Of a stretch of 64,000 bases of DNA, positions 8,641 to 17,839 are shown in pieces. Source of the stretch: Bacillota bacterium (GTDB lineage Bacteria > Bacillota > Clostridia > Christensenellales > SZUA-584); NCBI GenBank assembly GCA_023459495.1, contig JAEWTL010000077.1, forward strand, positions 255,662 through 319,661. Direction: 5' to 3'. The position numbers were made by a program, and so were the translations under genes. Position 1 is the stretch's first letter. Each line of letters opens with the position of its first letter. Under the pieces are notes generated by a model, which made no database searches, had not been told where the DNA came from, and worked only from the letters and a program-made list of their open reading frames with translations.

Positions 8641-8732
8641 CTGCGAAACGCAAGGCGTTTCGCCTTGATGGGATGCCAAAGGGACGAGTCCCTTTGGCAG
8701 GGCGAGGGCAGCGCCCTCGTAATAACGTCCCC
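8641..8732 (-). repeat. Multi-hairpin intergenic repeat, copy 2 (reverse orientation)
   Basis: Read on the minus strand it gives GAGGGCGCTGCCCTC, then a hairpin with CCAAAGGGA/TCCCTTTGG arms, a CATCCCATC tail and a third hairpin with GGCGAAACGCC. These are the same modules in the same order as at 22037-22140. The bases differ but the pairing is preserved. Confidence 0.65.
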
Positions 8733-8779
8733 CCGCCCGGGAGTGTTGCTTATATACAGGCGGTCAAGGATGCCCGCCC

Positions 8780-10153
8780 CTACAGTATGTACTTCTGCAG
8801 ATCGTTGTCCTTGATCTGATCCTTCAAATGTTCCTTCACGTACGCCGCGTCCACTTCCACGTCGATCATCGGATGGTTGCCGCCCGCGTTGTACGAGATG
8901 TCCTCCAGCAGGTTCTCGATGACGGTGTGCAGCCGCCGCGCGCCGATGTTCTCAGATGTCTCGTTCACCATCACAGCGTACTTGGCAATGGCGTCGATAG
9001 CGTCGTCCTTGAAGATGAGCCGCACGTTGTCGGCCTCCAGCAGCGCCTGATACTGCTTAATCAGCGCGTTTTTGGGCTGAACCAGAATGCGCTTTAAGTC
9101 GTCGCAGGTCAGGGGCTTCAACTCAACCTTGATCGGGAAGCGGCCCTGCAGCTCCGGGATCAGGTCGGATATCTTGGCGACATGGAATGCGCCTGCCGCG
9201 ATAAACAGCATGTAGTCCGTTTTGACCGGGCCGTACTTGGTGACGACCGTGCTGCCTTCCACGATGGGCAGGATGTCTCTCTGTACGCCCTCGCGGGAGA
9301 TGTCCGGGCCCTGCCCCATGTTCTTGCCTGCTACCTTATCGATCTCGTCGATGAAGATGATACCGTCCTGCTCCGCGCGTTCCACGGCGGTGTTGGTCAC
9401 CTCGTCCATGTCGATTAGCTTGTCGGCTTCTTCCTGCGTGAATATCTTCTTCGCTTCGGCCACCGTCACCTTGCGGCGCTTGGTCTTCTTGGGCAAAATG
9501 CCGCCGAACATGTCGCCGAGGTTAATGTCGCTCCCGAGCCCCGCGATCTCGATACCCATGGCGGCGTTGTCCTCCACCTCGATCTCGATCATCATGTCGT
9601 TGAGCCTGCCCGCGCGCAGCATCGCAAGCGTTTCCTCGCGCTTGGTCATGCGCTTCTGGCGCTCGTCGGCGGTTTCGGTGGGCGCACTCTGCCCCTGACC
9701 CAGCAGTGCCTGCAACGGGTTGGTGGTTGGCTTCTTCGGCATGGGCTCCAGCACGTCCGCGAGCCGCTCCTCCGCCTGCTTCTCCGCCTTGGCCGCAACC
9801 GATTCCCGGCGGGAGGCCTTCACCATGCGGATGGACGCTTCCACGAGGTCGCGGATCATGGACTCCACGTCACGGCCCACGTAGCCCACTTCGGTGAACT
9901 TCGTGGCTTCCACCTTGATAAACGGCGCGTTCATCAGCTTGGCAAGCCGCCGCGCAATTTCCGTTTTGCCCACGCCGGTTGGACCCACCATGATGATGTT
10001 CTTGGGCGTGATCTCGTCCTGCATCTCATGATCGAGCTGCTGCCTCCGATAACGGTTGCGCAGCGCAATGGCGACCGCCTTTTTGGCTCTATCCTGTCCG
10101 ATAATATACTTATCGAGTTCCTCTACGATTTCCTTGGGCGTCAGGTGCGACAT
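8780..10153 (-). CDS. hslU: ATP-dependent protease ATPase subunit HslU
   Basis: A 457-residue AAA+ unfoldase that feeds substrates to HslV. Walker A is GPTGVGKTEIARRL (about 57-70), Walker B is IIFIDEIDKVA, and an intermediate domain (about 110-230) separates them as in the family. The C-terminus ends DLQKYIL, the tail that inserts into HslV to activate it. Length is close to the usual 440-465. GGAGGAGG lies 7 nt upstream of the ATG, which is 3 nt past the hslV stop. No codY gene follows, unlike the Bacillus order. Confidence 0.97.
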   Translation of the reverse strand: MSHLTPKEIVEELDKYIIGQDRAKKAVAIALRNRYRRQQLDHEMQDEITPKNIIMVGPTGVGKTEIARRLAKLMNAPFIKVEATKFTEVGYVGRDVESMIRDLVEASIRMVKASRRESVAAKAEKQAEERLADVLEPMPKKPTTNPLQALLGQGQSAPTETADERQKRMTKREETLAMLRAGRLNDMMIEIEVEDNAAMGIEIAGLGSDINLGDMFGGILPKKTKRRKVTVAEAKKIFTQEEADKLIDMDEVTNTAVERAEQDGIIFIDEIDKVAGKNMGQGPDISREGVQRDILPIVEGSTVVTKYGPVKTDYMLFIAAGAFHVAKISDLIPELQGRFPIKVELKPLTCDDLKRILVQPKNALIKQYQALLEADNVRLIFKDDAIDAIAKYAVMVNETSENIGARRLHTVIENLLEDISYNAGGNHPMIDVEVDAAYVKEHLKDQIKDNDLQKYIL

Positions 10154-10156
10154 GTG

Positions 10157-10687
10157 CTATACCTCCTCCACCGTGATGTGGTCGTTGGTGAATACGCAAA
10201 TCTGCCCCGCGATCAGGATCGCTTTTTTCGCGATATCCAGCGCAGGCATTTCGGTGTTCTCCCGCAGGGCCTTGGCCGCCGCGAGCGCATAGTTGCCGCC
10301 CGAGCCGATGGCCGCGATATCGTCGTCCGGCTGAATGACTTCGCCGCTGCCTGAAACAACGAGCAGTTCCTCCGCGTCCGCGCAGATGAGCATTGCTTCC
10401 AGCCTGCGCAGCATCTTGTCGCTGCGCCACTCCTGCGCCAGCTCCACCGCGGCGCGCTGCAGGCTGCCGCTGTACTGCTCCAGCTTGGCTTCAAACCGCT
10501 CCGAGAGCGTAAAGGCGTCGGCCACGCTGCCCGCAAAACCTACCACAACCTTGTCGTGATAGATACGGCGCACCTTGACCGCGCTGTGTTTCATAATCGT
10601 GTTCTGTCCGACTGTGACCTGACCGTCGCCCGCGACCGCGCACTTGCCGTCCCGCCGTACCGCAACGATCGTTGTGCCCTCCATCAT
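10157..10687 (-). CDS. hslV: ATP-dependent protease peptidase subunit HslV
   Basis: A 176-residue N-terminal-nucleophile peptidase. The catalytic threonine is Thr5 (MMEG before TTIVAVRRDG), exposed after removal of four residues. AVAGDGQVT and IGSGGNYALAAA are typical beta-subunit motifs. AAGGAG lies 7 nt before the ATG at 10687, which lies inside the run trmFO-hslV-hslU with only 12 nt to trmFO. xerC, which separates trmFO and hslV in many Bacillota, is absent here. Confidence 0.97.
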   Translation of the reverse strand: MMEGTTIVAVRRDGKCAVAGDGQVTVGQNTIMKHSAVKVRRIYHDKVVVGFAGSVADAFTLSERFEAKLEQYSGSLQRAAVELAQEWRSDKMLRRLEAMLICADAEELLVVSGSGEVIQPDDDIAAIGSGGNYALAAAKALRENTEMPALDIAKKAILIAGQICVFTNDHITVEEV

Positions 10688-10699
10688 ACTTTTGCTCCT

Positions 10700-12004
10700 T
10701 TACAGTCCGCGTGCCGTGCGCCGGATCTCCTCCAGCGCGCGCTCCGCGATCAGCGTTTTTTTGTCCTGTCCTCTTGCCTTCGTCTGTATTGCGCTTATTA
10801 TACCATAGTTTATGTTCATCGGTTGAAAATCATTGCCAACGTAGCCGGAAATATATGAAGCCAACGCGCCGCACGCCGTCGCCGGGGAAAAATCGGGCCT
10901 TGGCCTTCCCAGCATGTCGCACGCCGCAAAGACGCCCGCCAATAACCCAGATGCGGCGCTCTCCACATAGCCCTCCACGCCCGTGATCTGCCCCGCGAAA
11001 AACAGGCCGTATCGGCCCGTCATCTCATAATATCGGTTCAACAGCGCCGGGCTCTTAATGAATACGTTTTTGTGCATCACGCCATAGCGTACGATCTCCG
11101 CGTTTTCGAGGCCGGGGATCATGCCGAACACGCGCCGCTGCTCCGGGAACTTCAGATGCGTCTGGAAGCCCACAAGGTTGTACATGCGGCCCTCACTGTC
11201 TTCGCGGCGCAACTGTACCACAGCGTACGGCTTGCTTCCGTCCGGCGCAGTGATGCCGACCGGCTTCAGCGGCCCGAAGCGCAGCGTATCAAAGCCGCGC
11301 TTTGCCATGGTCTCCACGGGCATGCAGCCCTCAAATACTTTCTTGTCTTCGAATTCGTGCAGATGCGCGGTTTCGGCAGAGATCAGCGCCTCCCAGAACG
11401 CGCGGTACTGCTCCATATCCATCGCACAATTCAGATAATCCGTACCCTCGCCCTTGCCGTAGCGGGACGCGAAAAAGGCCTTGCCGTAGTCGATCGACTC
11501 TCCGGTCACGATGGGCGCCGCCGCGTCGAAGAATGACAGCATCTCCCCTCCCACCGCGGCTTCGATGCTGCGCAGCAAAGCACCGTCCACCAGCGGGCCG
11601 GGCGCGAGTATGGCAATGCCGTCCTCCGGCAGTTCCTGCGCTTCCTCCGCGCGGACTTCGATGAGGTCATGCAATTTAATTTTATCGGTGATATAGTTGG
11701 AAAAGGCATGGCGGTCCACGGCGAGCGCGCCGCCGGCAGGCACGCGGGTTGCATCCGCCGCCTCCATGACCAATGATCCCAGCTCGCGCATCTCCTGCTT
11801 GAGCAGGCCCACCGCGTTGCCGAGGCCATCGGCGCGCAGCGAATTGGAGCATACCAGCTCCGCAAAGCCCGCAGCAGAATGTGCGGACGGCATCTTGTTT
11901 GGCTTCTGTTCGATCAGCGTCACGGGCACGCCGCGCCGGGCCAGCTGCCACGCAGCCTCGCATCCGGCCAGCCCCGCGCCGATCACAACACTATTCTTTT
12001 TCAT
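10700..12004 (-). CDS. trmFO: tRNA (uracil-5-)-methyltransferase, folate/FAD-dependent
   Basis: A 434-residue flavoprotein that makes m5U54 in tRNA using methylenetetrahydrofolate. The FAD-binding loop is VVIGAGLAGCEAAWQLARRG (6-25), and the HSAAGFAELVCSNSLR segment characteristic of TrmFO follows. The conserved second half (CMPVETMAKRG, GQITGVEGYVES) is intact and the length is normal. It starts inside the last 14 nt of topA, with AAGGCGG adjoining the ATG, so translation is probably coupled to topA. Confidence 0.96.
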   Translation of the reverse strand: MKKNSVVIGAGLAGCEAAWQLARRGVPVTLIEQKPNKMPSAHSAAGFAELVCSNSLRADGLGNAVGLLKQEMRELGSLVMEAADATRVPAGGALAVDRHAFSNYITDKIKLHDLIEVRAEEAQELPEDGIAILAPGPLVDGALLRSIEAAVGGEMLSFFDAAAPIVTGESIDYGKAFFASRYGKGEGTDYLNCAMDMEQYRAFWEALISAETAHLHEFEDKKVFEGCMPVETMAKRGFDTLRFGPLKPVGITAPDGSKPYAVVQLRREDSEGRMYNLVGFQTHLKFPEQRRVFGMIPGLENAEIVRYGVMHKNVFIKSPALLNRYYEMTGRYGLFFAGQITGVEGYVESAASGLLAGVFAACDMLGRPRPDFSPATACGALASYISGYVGNDFQPMNINYGIISAIQTKARGQDKKTLIAERALEEIRRTARGL

Positions 12005-14126
12005 CCGCCTTCTTTTTCTGGTTCTTGATACAGTCCGGATTGGAGCACTTCTTGTAGCTGTTGCCGTTGGATGCGCGCCGCAGCACCATCATGGAGCCGC
12101 AGGCCTCGCACTTGTCCGCAATGGGCATATCCCACGACACGAAATCACACTCCGGATAGCCCTCGCAGCCGTAGAAGGTCTTTTTGGTCTTGCTGGAGCG
12201 CTTCTCCACGATGCGTTTGCCGCACTTGGGGCAGGGCGTATCGATGTATTTGACGACCGGCTTGGTGTTGCGGCATTCCGGATAGCCGGGGCATGCCAGG
12301 AACGGGCCAAAGCGTCCGTCCTTGTAGACCATGGTGCGCCCGCATTTCTCGCAGATCACGTCGCTTTCCTTCACGGGCAGCTCCACGTGCGGTATCTTCT
12401 TGTCCGCCGTTTCGAGTGTTTCCTCAAACGGGTAGTAGAAATCCTTCAGTATCTTGCGCCACTCCGTATCGCCGCTTTCGATATCGTCCAGCTTGTTCTC
12501 CATATCGGCGGTGAACTCCACGTCCACGATGTCCGGGAAGTTCTCCTTCATCAGCTTGTTGACGATGATGCCGAGCTCGGTAGGCTTTAAGGCGCGGCCT
12601 TCCTTCTCCACATACCGCCTGTCCTGTATGGTGGAGATGATGGGCGCGTACGTGCTCGGACGGCCAATGCCCTTCTCCTCCAGCGCACGGACCAGTGTGG
12701 CTTCGGTGTAGCGGCTGGGCGGCTGGGTGAAGTTCTGCTTGGAATCCATCTTCTGCAGCGGGCAAACCTCGCCCTCGTACAGCTCAGGCAGCAGGCTGTC
12801 CTTGCTGTCGTCGTCCTCGCCCGTGTAGGCGATGGTGTAGCCCTTGAACAGCAGGCGAGAACCGGTCGCGCGGAACGTGCAGTCGCCCGCGTTTATGTTC
12901 ACCGCCATGGTCTCGGATACGGACGGCGTCATCTGGCTTGCCACAAAACGGTTATAGATGAGCTTGTAGAGCTTGTATTGTTCCTTGGAGAGCGTGCCTT
13001 TCAGCTGCTCCGGGTCGTATTCCATGTGTGAGGGGCGGATCGCTTCGTGCGCGTCCTGCGCCTTCTTGGACTTTTTAAAGTAGTTCGGCTTCTCGGGCAG
13101 ATAGTCCGCGCCGAAAGTATTCGTAATGTGTTCGCGCACCGCGGTCAGCGCTTCGTCAGAGACGCGCGTCGAGTCGGTACGGATGTAGGTGACAAGGCCG
13201 ACCGAGCCTTCGCCCGGCAGCTCCACGCCTTCGTACAGCTGCTGTGCCACAAGCATCGTGCGCTTGGCGGTGAAACCGAGTGCAGAGGACGCGGCCTGCT
13301 GCAGATAGCTCGTCGTAAACGGCGGTGCCGCGCTCTTGCGCTTCTCGCCCTTCTTGATGTCTCCCACGACGAAGTCCCTGCCGTCCACTGCGGCCAGAAC
13401 GGCGTCAGCCTCTTCTTTGCTGCCGAGCTTGCCTTTATCGCCGTTGCGGCTGACAAACTTGGCTTCAAATTCATGGGTAAGGCCGCTGTTTTTCAACAGC
13501 GCGGTAATGGTCCAGTATTCCTCCGGCACAAACGCTTCGATCTCTTCCTCGCGGTCGCAGATGATACGCACCGCCACGGACTGCACGCGGCCTGCGGAGA
13601 GGCCCTTTTTCACCTTGCGCCAGAGCAGCGGAGAGAGCTTGTAGCCCACGAGGCGATCCAGCACGCGGCGCGCCTGCTGCGCGTCCACCAAGGCCAAATC
13701 GATCTTGCGTGGATTCTTAATTGCACCTGTCACGGCGTTTTTGGTAATCTCGTTGAACACGATGCGGTCCACTGTCCCGGCGTCCACGCCGAGCATGGAG
13801 GCGATGTGCCACGATATCGCTTCCCCTTCGCGGTCAGGGTCGGTTGCGAGATAGATTTTCTTCGCGCCCGCAGCGCCGGATTTCATGGCGCTGATGATAT
13901 CCTTCTTGCCGCGTATCTGTATGTATTTAGGCTCAAAGCCGTTGTCGACGTCCACTCCCAGCGTGCTCTTGGGCAGATCGCGCACGTGCCCGCCGCTCGC
14001 CTGTACCTTATAGCCCGTGCCTAAAAACTTGCTGATCGTCTTGGCCTTTGCCGGGGACTCCACGATCACAAGGTCGTACGCTTTGCGCGCCGCCGGCTTT
14101 TTTGCGGTGGTTTTTTGTGTCGCCAT
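11991..14126 (-). CDS. topA: DNA topoisomerase I (type IA)
   Basis: 711 residues. The N-terminal TOPRIM domain opens YDLVIVESPAKAKTI and contains the acidic triad in ATDPDREGEAISW. The nucleophile tyrosine is in VGLVTYIRTDS. Three C-terminal tetracysteine fingers (CEKCGRTM...CPGYPEC, CPKCGKRI...CEGYPEC, CEACGSMM...CSNPDC, about 595-705) complete the usual architecture. It relaxes negative supercoils. It has its own promoter (14251-14279) with a roughly 120-nt leader, and heads the trmFO-hslV-hslU transcript. Confidence 0.97.
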   Translation of the reverse strand: MATQKTTAKKPAARKAYDLVIVESPAKAKTISKFLGTGYKVQASGGHVRDLPKSTLGVDVDNGFEPKYIQIRGKKDIISAMKSGAAGAKKIYLATDPDREGEAISWHIASMLGVDAGTVDRIVFNEITKNAVTGAIKNPRKIDLALVDAQQARRVLDRLVGYKLSPLLWRKVKKGLSAGRVQSVAVRIICDREEEIEAFVPEEYWTITALLKNSGLTHEFEAKFVSRNGDKGKLGSKEEADAVLAAVDGRDFVVGDIKKGEKRKSAAPPFTTSYLQQAASSALGFTAKRTMLVAQQLYEGVELPGEGSVGLVTYIRTDSTRVSDEALTAVREHITNTFGADYLPEKPNYFKKSKKAQDAHEAIRPSHMEYDPEQLKGTLSKEQYKLYKLIYNRFVASQMTPSVSETMAVNINAGDCTFRATGSRLLFKGYTIAYTGEDDDSKDSLLPELYEGEVCPLQKMDSKQNFTQPPSRYTEATLVRALEEKGIGRPSTYAPIISTIQDRRYVEKEGRALKPTELGIIVNKLMKENFPDIVDVEFTADMENKLDDIESGDTEWRKILKDFYYPFEETLETADKKIPHVELPVKESDVICEKCGRTMVYKDGRFGPFLACPGYPECRNTKPVVKYIDTPCPKCGKRIVEKRSSKTKKTFYGCEGYPECDFVSWDMPIADKCEACGSMMVLRRASNGNSYKKCSNPDCIKNQKKKADEKE

Positions 14127-14250
14127 ACGTTCTCCATCGTTTGAGTATTGGGCTTAATAAGCCCGGCGCGCAGATCATGCTCCGCGCGTCTGTGATTAGT
14201 GTATGCAGTTTGTCGATCTGTACATGCCATCCGAAGCCCTGCAAGTGCAC

Positions 14251-14279
14251 ATTATATAAGGGGCGCAATAAAAAATCAA
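14251..14279 (-). promoter_or_regulatory. topA promoter
   Basis: On the minus strand TTGATT (14279-14274), 17 nt, TATAAT (14256-14251). The predicted leader to the topA ATG is about 120 nt and contains complementary GCGCG/CGCGC segments around 14165-14190. Confidence 0.7.
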
Positions 14280-14374
14280 GCCGCAATTCCTCAATTTGGG
14301 TGTTTGCCCACTGCGAAGCTGCATAAATCCTGAATAAATCCTTCAGCCGGAAGCCTTTTGCAGACAGAATATGC

Positions 14375-14923
14375 CTATGAAAAGAGCCTGCTCAATGTAT
14401 TGACGAATATCGCGGCTATAGTTTCCGGCGCTTCGCGGTCCTCTTTATTAATCCACTGTCTGATGATGCTGAAGCCGCCGTTGACCACGAATTGATAGAT
14501 GTATTCCGATCCGTAGGTGTCGTATTGCTCCACCAACTGCCTGCCCAGCAGCCGCTGAATACCAGGAAGGCTGAGCAGCCGCTCCGGAAACTCGGAGTCC
14601 ACCGCGTTATTGATCAGCAGCCTGCACAAATCAATATTGTCGTTAATATAGGTAACGATCATGGTCAGCAGCTGCAGGTCGTTGGCGGGCCGGTCTTCGC
14701 TTGCGCCCAGATAGCTGTCGATCTGCGCAAGCACCTCGTTTTCCATGTCTTTCAGCAGATCGTACTGGCTGCCGTAATATTTGTAGAACGTCGTCCGGTT
14801 GATCTGGGCATCGCTGCATATCTCCCGCACGGAGATCTTATGGATGCTTTTTTCCGCCATCAACCGGATCAGGCTTTCCCGCAGCATCCGTCTGGTTAAC
14901 CGTATGCGCTGATTCTCTTTCAT
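14375..14923 (-). CDS. TetR/AcrR family transcriptional regulator
   Basis: About 182 residues. The N-terminal helix-turn-helix is seen in ISVREICSDAQINRTTFYKY (about 30-50), with a helical ligand/dimer domain after it. It is transcribed away from an SDR dehydrogenase gene, and a 7+7 bp inverted repeat lies between them, so it most likely represses that gene and itself. Start at 14923 follows GGGGG by 5 nt; two further ATGs upstream (14935, 14938) lack a ribosome site. The pair interrupts the dprA-topA neighbourhood common in this phylum. Confidence 0.88.
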   Translation of the reverse strand: MKENQRIRLTRRMLRESLIRLMAEKSIHKISVREICSDAQINRTTFYKYYGSQYDLLKDMENEVLAQIDSYLGASEDRPANDLQLLTMIVTYINDNIDLCRLLINNAVDSEFPERLLSLPGIQRLLGRQLVEQYDTYGSEYIYQFVVNGGFSIIRQWINKEDREAPETIAAIFVNTLSRLFS

Positions 14924-14971
14924 AGCTGCCCCCATCATCTATTTGCCATAACGGCACGCGATGTTCATTTT

Positions 14972-14997
14972 GCAACACTTCTCTGTAAATGTGTTGC
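14972..14997. promoter_or_regulatory. Putative TetR operator between regulator and SDR gene
   Basis: Perfect inverted repeat GCAACAC (14972-14978) and GTGTTGC (14991-14997) separated by 12 nt, a size fit for a TetR dimer or pair of dimers. A possible SDR promoter (TTGCTT 15028-15033, 18 nt, TATGAT 15052-15057) lies just beyond it. Confidence 0.55.
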
Positions 14998-15092
14998 TTT
15001 CACATCCGCAATATAATCAACAGTTGGTTGCTTATCACACATATGGCTTAGTATGATGATACCATTCAGACTTGTCAACCCGGAGGGACAAA

Positions 15093-15899
15093 ATGAAAGT
15101 CAGCGATAAAGTATTTGTTGTGACAGGCGGCGGAAACGGCGTGGGCCGCGAGCTGGTATTGGGCCTGCTTTCGCGGGGCGCGCGGGTTGCGGCTGTGGAT
15201 ATCAGCACGCAGGCGCTGGAGAAAACCGCCTGGCTGTGCGGCAGCTGCCGGGACAGGTTGTCGACGCACACCGCAGACATAACGAGTCTGGAGGCCGTGC
15301 AGGGGCTTCCAGATGAGGTTCTTGCCGCGCATGGCACGGTGGATGGTATCATCAACAACGCGGGCATCATCCATCCATTTCTGACGCTGGACGAAATCGG
15401 CTTTGACATGATCAAAAAGGTGATGGATGTCAATTTCAGCGGCATGCTGTACATGACCAAGACGTTCCTGCCATATCTATTGGCCCGGCCCGAGGCGCAC
15501 ATCACCAACATCTCAAGCATGGGCGCGCTGTTCCCTGTGCCGGGGCAGACGGTCTACGGGGCCTCCAAAGCCGCCGCGAAGCTGATGACCGAGGGCCTGC
15601 GTGCCGAGCTGAAAACAACAAAGGTTCAGGTTATGGCAGTTTTTCCGGGCGGCATTGGCACAAAGATTCTGGACCATTCCGGCGTCGAAACTACCCAAAG
15701 AATGCAGAAGGTGCAGAAGATATTCAAGCTGCTGAGCCCCGGCAAGGCCGCACGGATCATCATTCGCGGCATCGAGCATCGCCGCAGCCGCCTGACACCC
15801 GGAGTGGACGCGAGTCTGACGGATATCTTTTGCCGGATGAGCCCGATCGTAGCCGCGCAGTGGATCTACCGGATCATGAAGTTCATCATTCAGGAATAA
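15093..15899 (+). CDS. Short-chain dehydrogenase/reductase
   Basis: A 268-residue classical SDR. The cofactor loop is TGGGNGVG near residue 10, the NNAG motif lies near 95, the catalytic serine is in NISSMG and the YxxxK pair is in YGASK near 160. An acidic residue at the end of the second strand (AAVDIS) suggests preference for NAD(H) over NADP(H). The substrate cannot be read from the sequence. GGAGGG lies 5 nt before the ATG at 15093. It is divergent from a TetR gene that probably controls it. Confidence 0.9.
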   Translation: MKVSDKVFVVTGGGNGVGRELVLGLLSRGARVAAVDISTQALEKTAWLCGSCRDRLSTHTADITSLEAVQGLPDEVLAAHGTVDGIINNAGIIHPFLTLDEIGFDMIKKVMDVNFSGMLYMTKTFLPYLLARPEAHITNISSMGALFPVPGQTVYGASKAAAKLMTEGLRAELKTTKVQVMAVFPGGIGTKILDHSGVETTQRMQKVQKIFKLLSPGKAARIIIRGIEHRRSRLTPGVDASLTDIFCRMSPIVAAQWIYRIMKFIIQE

Positions 15900-15933
15900 C
15901 GGAAACGGTGGGAGATTCCCATCGTTTTAGTAT

Positions 15934-17013
15934 CTACACCCCATATTTGCCGCCCGGTACGCGCTTGATGATCCCCATCAGTTCCATCATCGTGAGTGCC
16001 ACGCTCATTTCACCGGGCGAGGCGTCCGTCTGCTCCGATAGCATTTCGGCACTCATATCGGCCTGACGCAACAGCGTGTAGATTTGTTGCTGCAAAAAGT
16101 CCAGCTGCACCGGCACACCGGTCAGCTCCGGATGCGCTTCGGGTGATGCCTCCCCCCAGTATTTGAGGATATCATGGGCGCAGGTGACGCTGACCGCGCC
16201 TTTCTGGATGAGCTGGTTGGGCAGCGCAGCGTTCTCGTTATAGGGCGGGCCGGGCATGGCAAAGATGTCGCGGCCCATACCGATCGCCATGGAGGCGGTG
16301 ATGGCCGTGCCGCCCGAAAGCGCAGACTCAGCCACGAGCAGTCCGCGCGACAGCGCTGCGATGATACGGTTGCGCACCGGGAAGTTGGCGGCCAGCGGCT
16401 GCGTGCCGGGTGGAAGCTCGGAGATCACCGCGCCGTTTTGTACCGCCGCGTCGTAGATACGCAGGTTCTCTGCAGGATAAACCACGTCCACGCCGCAGCC
16501 CAGCACCGCAACAGTCGGCGTACCCGCTTCAATGGCACCGGAATGCGCGGCAGAGTCGATGCCACGCGCCATGCCGGAAACGATGGTATACCCCGCCTTG
16601 CCCAGATCAGCAGCAATGACCTTTGCGGCCTCTGCGCCTCGCCGCGTGCAGCGCCGCGTTCCCACGATGCCGATGGTTTTATCCAGCCCCATAAGGCTGC
16701 CGCGCACGAACAGTACGGGCGGCGGATATTCGATGGAGTTAAGTGACTCTGGGTATTCCTCATCAAGCCGCGTTACGGCACGGATGGACTTATGCGACAG
16801 TTCGCGTGCCACCTCGGCCACACGCGTGGACGAAGCCGCGGCAAACATGGCATCCTTTACCCTGTCCGGCAGAAAATCCGGCAGCGCTGTGCCCCACTCC
16901 GCCGCGGCAAAGAAACGCTGCGGCGTGCCGTATTCACGCAGTATCTGATAATAGAGCTTGGGCGTAATCCCCGGGATACAGGCCAGCCATGCCCAGTATG
17001 CGTTGCTTTGCAT
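15934..17013 (-). CDS. dprA: DNA-processing protein DprA
   Basis: A 359-residue recombination mediator that loads RecA on incoming single-stranded DNA during transformation. The Rossmann core shows GIVGTRRCTRRG, TIVSGMARGIDSAAH, AVLGCGVDVVYP and FPVRNRIIAALSRG. A small N-terminal helical domain and a C-terminal winged-helix domain (about 290-359) flank it. Length is usual. It has its own promoter (17057-17085). In many relatives it directly precedes topA; here about 1.8 kb with TetR and SDR genes intervenes. Confidence 0.96.
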   Translation of the reverse strand: MQSNAYWAWLACIPGITPKLYYQILREYGTPQRFFAAAEWGTALPDFLPDRVKDAMFAAASSTRVAEVARELSHKSIRAVTRLDEEYPESLNSIEYPPPVLFVRGSLMGLDKTIGIVGTRRCTRRGAEAAKVIAADLGKAGYTIVSGMARGIDSAAHSGAIEAGTPTVAVLGCGVDVVYPAENLRIYDAAVQNGAVISELPPGTQPLAANFPVRNRIIAALSRGLLVAESALSGGTAITASMAIGMGRDIFAMPGPPYNENAALPNQLIQKGAVSVTCAHDILKYWGEASPEAHPELTGVPVQLDFLQQQIYTLLRQADMSAEMLSEQTDASPGEMSVALTMMELMGIIKRVPGGKYGV

Positions 17014-17056
17014 ATGCGCTTTGATCCTTTGCTGATACGTATGTATGTTCTATTTC

Positions 17057-17085
17057 ATTATAGTATCATTTGCCATTGAGGTCAA
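17057..17085 (-). promoter_or_regulatory. dprA promoter
   Basis: On the minus strand TTGACC (17085-17080), 17 nt, TATAAT (17062-17057), about 45 nt upstream of the dprA ATG. Confidence 0.7.
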
Positions 17086-17182
17086 TGACAACTCATTTTT
17101 AGGCTGAAGCTCTTGAAAAATTTAAAGTTTGAGCTTCCATATACCGATAATATTAATACGAACTTCCATAAGGAGAAAAATC

Positions 17183-17392
17183 ATGGAATGCTGTTCCAAT
17201 CTTGAAAAGTGCGGTTTCATGGCGAAGTACAGTAAGAACAAAGCGCTGGCAGTGCGGGGATTCATTTTGTTGTACTGCAAAGGTGAGATGCAGGGTGAAT
17301 GTGCCCGCAAGATATATCGGGAGCTGCAGGGAGCCTCGCCCAGCAACGACATGATGCCCAGCGGCGCCTACGTTACATCAAGAACCAGCTGA
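17183..17392 (+). CDS. Small cysteine-containing protein of a conserved uncharacterised type
   Basis: 69 residues, with cysteines arranged CC-x4-C near the N-terminus and YCKG...CARK near the middle (Cys3, 4, 9, 36, 45), followed by PSNDMMPSG. I have seen the pattern CPFF...YC-x(6-8)-CAR followed by a Pro/Asn/Leu/Pro-rich end in short Clostridia proteins of unknown function that may bind a metal or Fe-S cluster; that resemblance is from memory. AAGGAG lies 7 nt upstream of the ATG. It points away from dprA and stands alone. Confidence 0.65.
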   Translation: MECCSNLEKCGFMAKYSKNKALAVRGFILLYCKGEMQGECARKIYRELQGASPSNDMMPSGAYVTSRTS

Positions 17393-17466
17393 CAGCGGCC
17401 CCGGCTTTTTACTTGCACGCCGGTTCGGGCTGGAGACGAATCTTCTCTACTGGATAGCTGACCGGA

Positions 17467-17826
17467 TTATTGCCCTGCAATCTCCCGCTGTACCTTCTTG
17501 GGCAGACCAGCCAGCACAAGCTTGTAGCTCTCGTCCACCAGCATGCGCAGCACGTCGTCCGGCACATCGCCTTCCATGTACACGGAATTCCAGTGTTCCT
17601 TGTTGAGGTAGTAGCCCGGTATGATATCCGGGTACTGGTCGCGCAGCATCAGGCCCAGCGCTGGCTCCGCCTTCAGTGACGCGATGGGCTTGCCCGTTTT
17701 ATCGCCGCCGAGCAGCACAAAGAACTTGCCCCCCACCATGTAGCGGAACGCGCCCCATTCCTCCTTATAATCTTTCACAACACCCGGCTTATCCATGCAG
17801 TAATCATCGAACCATTCATATCTCAT
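17467..17826 (-). CDS. MmcQ/YjbR family protein
   Basis: 119 residues. The opening MRYEWFDDYCMDKPGV, the central KFFVLLGGDK and the PGYYLNKEHWNSVYM stretch are typical of the MmcQ/YjbR (CyaY-like fold) family, often described as DNA-binding but without firm function. AAAGGAG lies 7 nt upstream of the ATG at 17826. It begins 13 nt after the helicase stop codon, so the two genes form an operon. Confidence 0.85.
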   Translation of the reverse strand: MRYEWFDDYCMDKPGVVKDYKEEWGAFRYMVGGKFFVLLGGDKTGKPIASLKAEPALGLMLRDQYPDIIPGYYLNKEHWNSVYMEGDVPDDVLRMLVDESYKLVLAGLPKKVQREIAGQ

Positions 17827-17839
17827 GAATGATCTCCTT

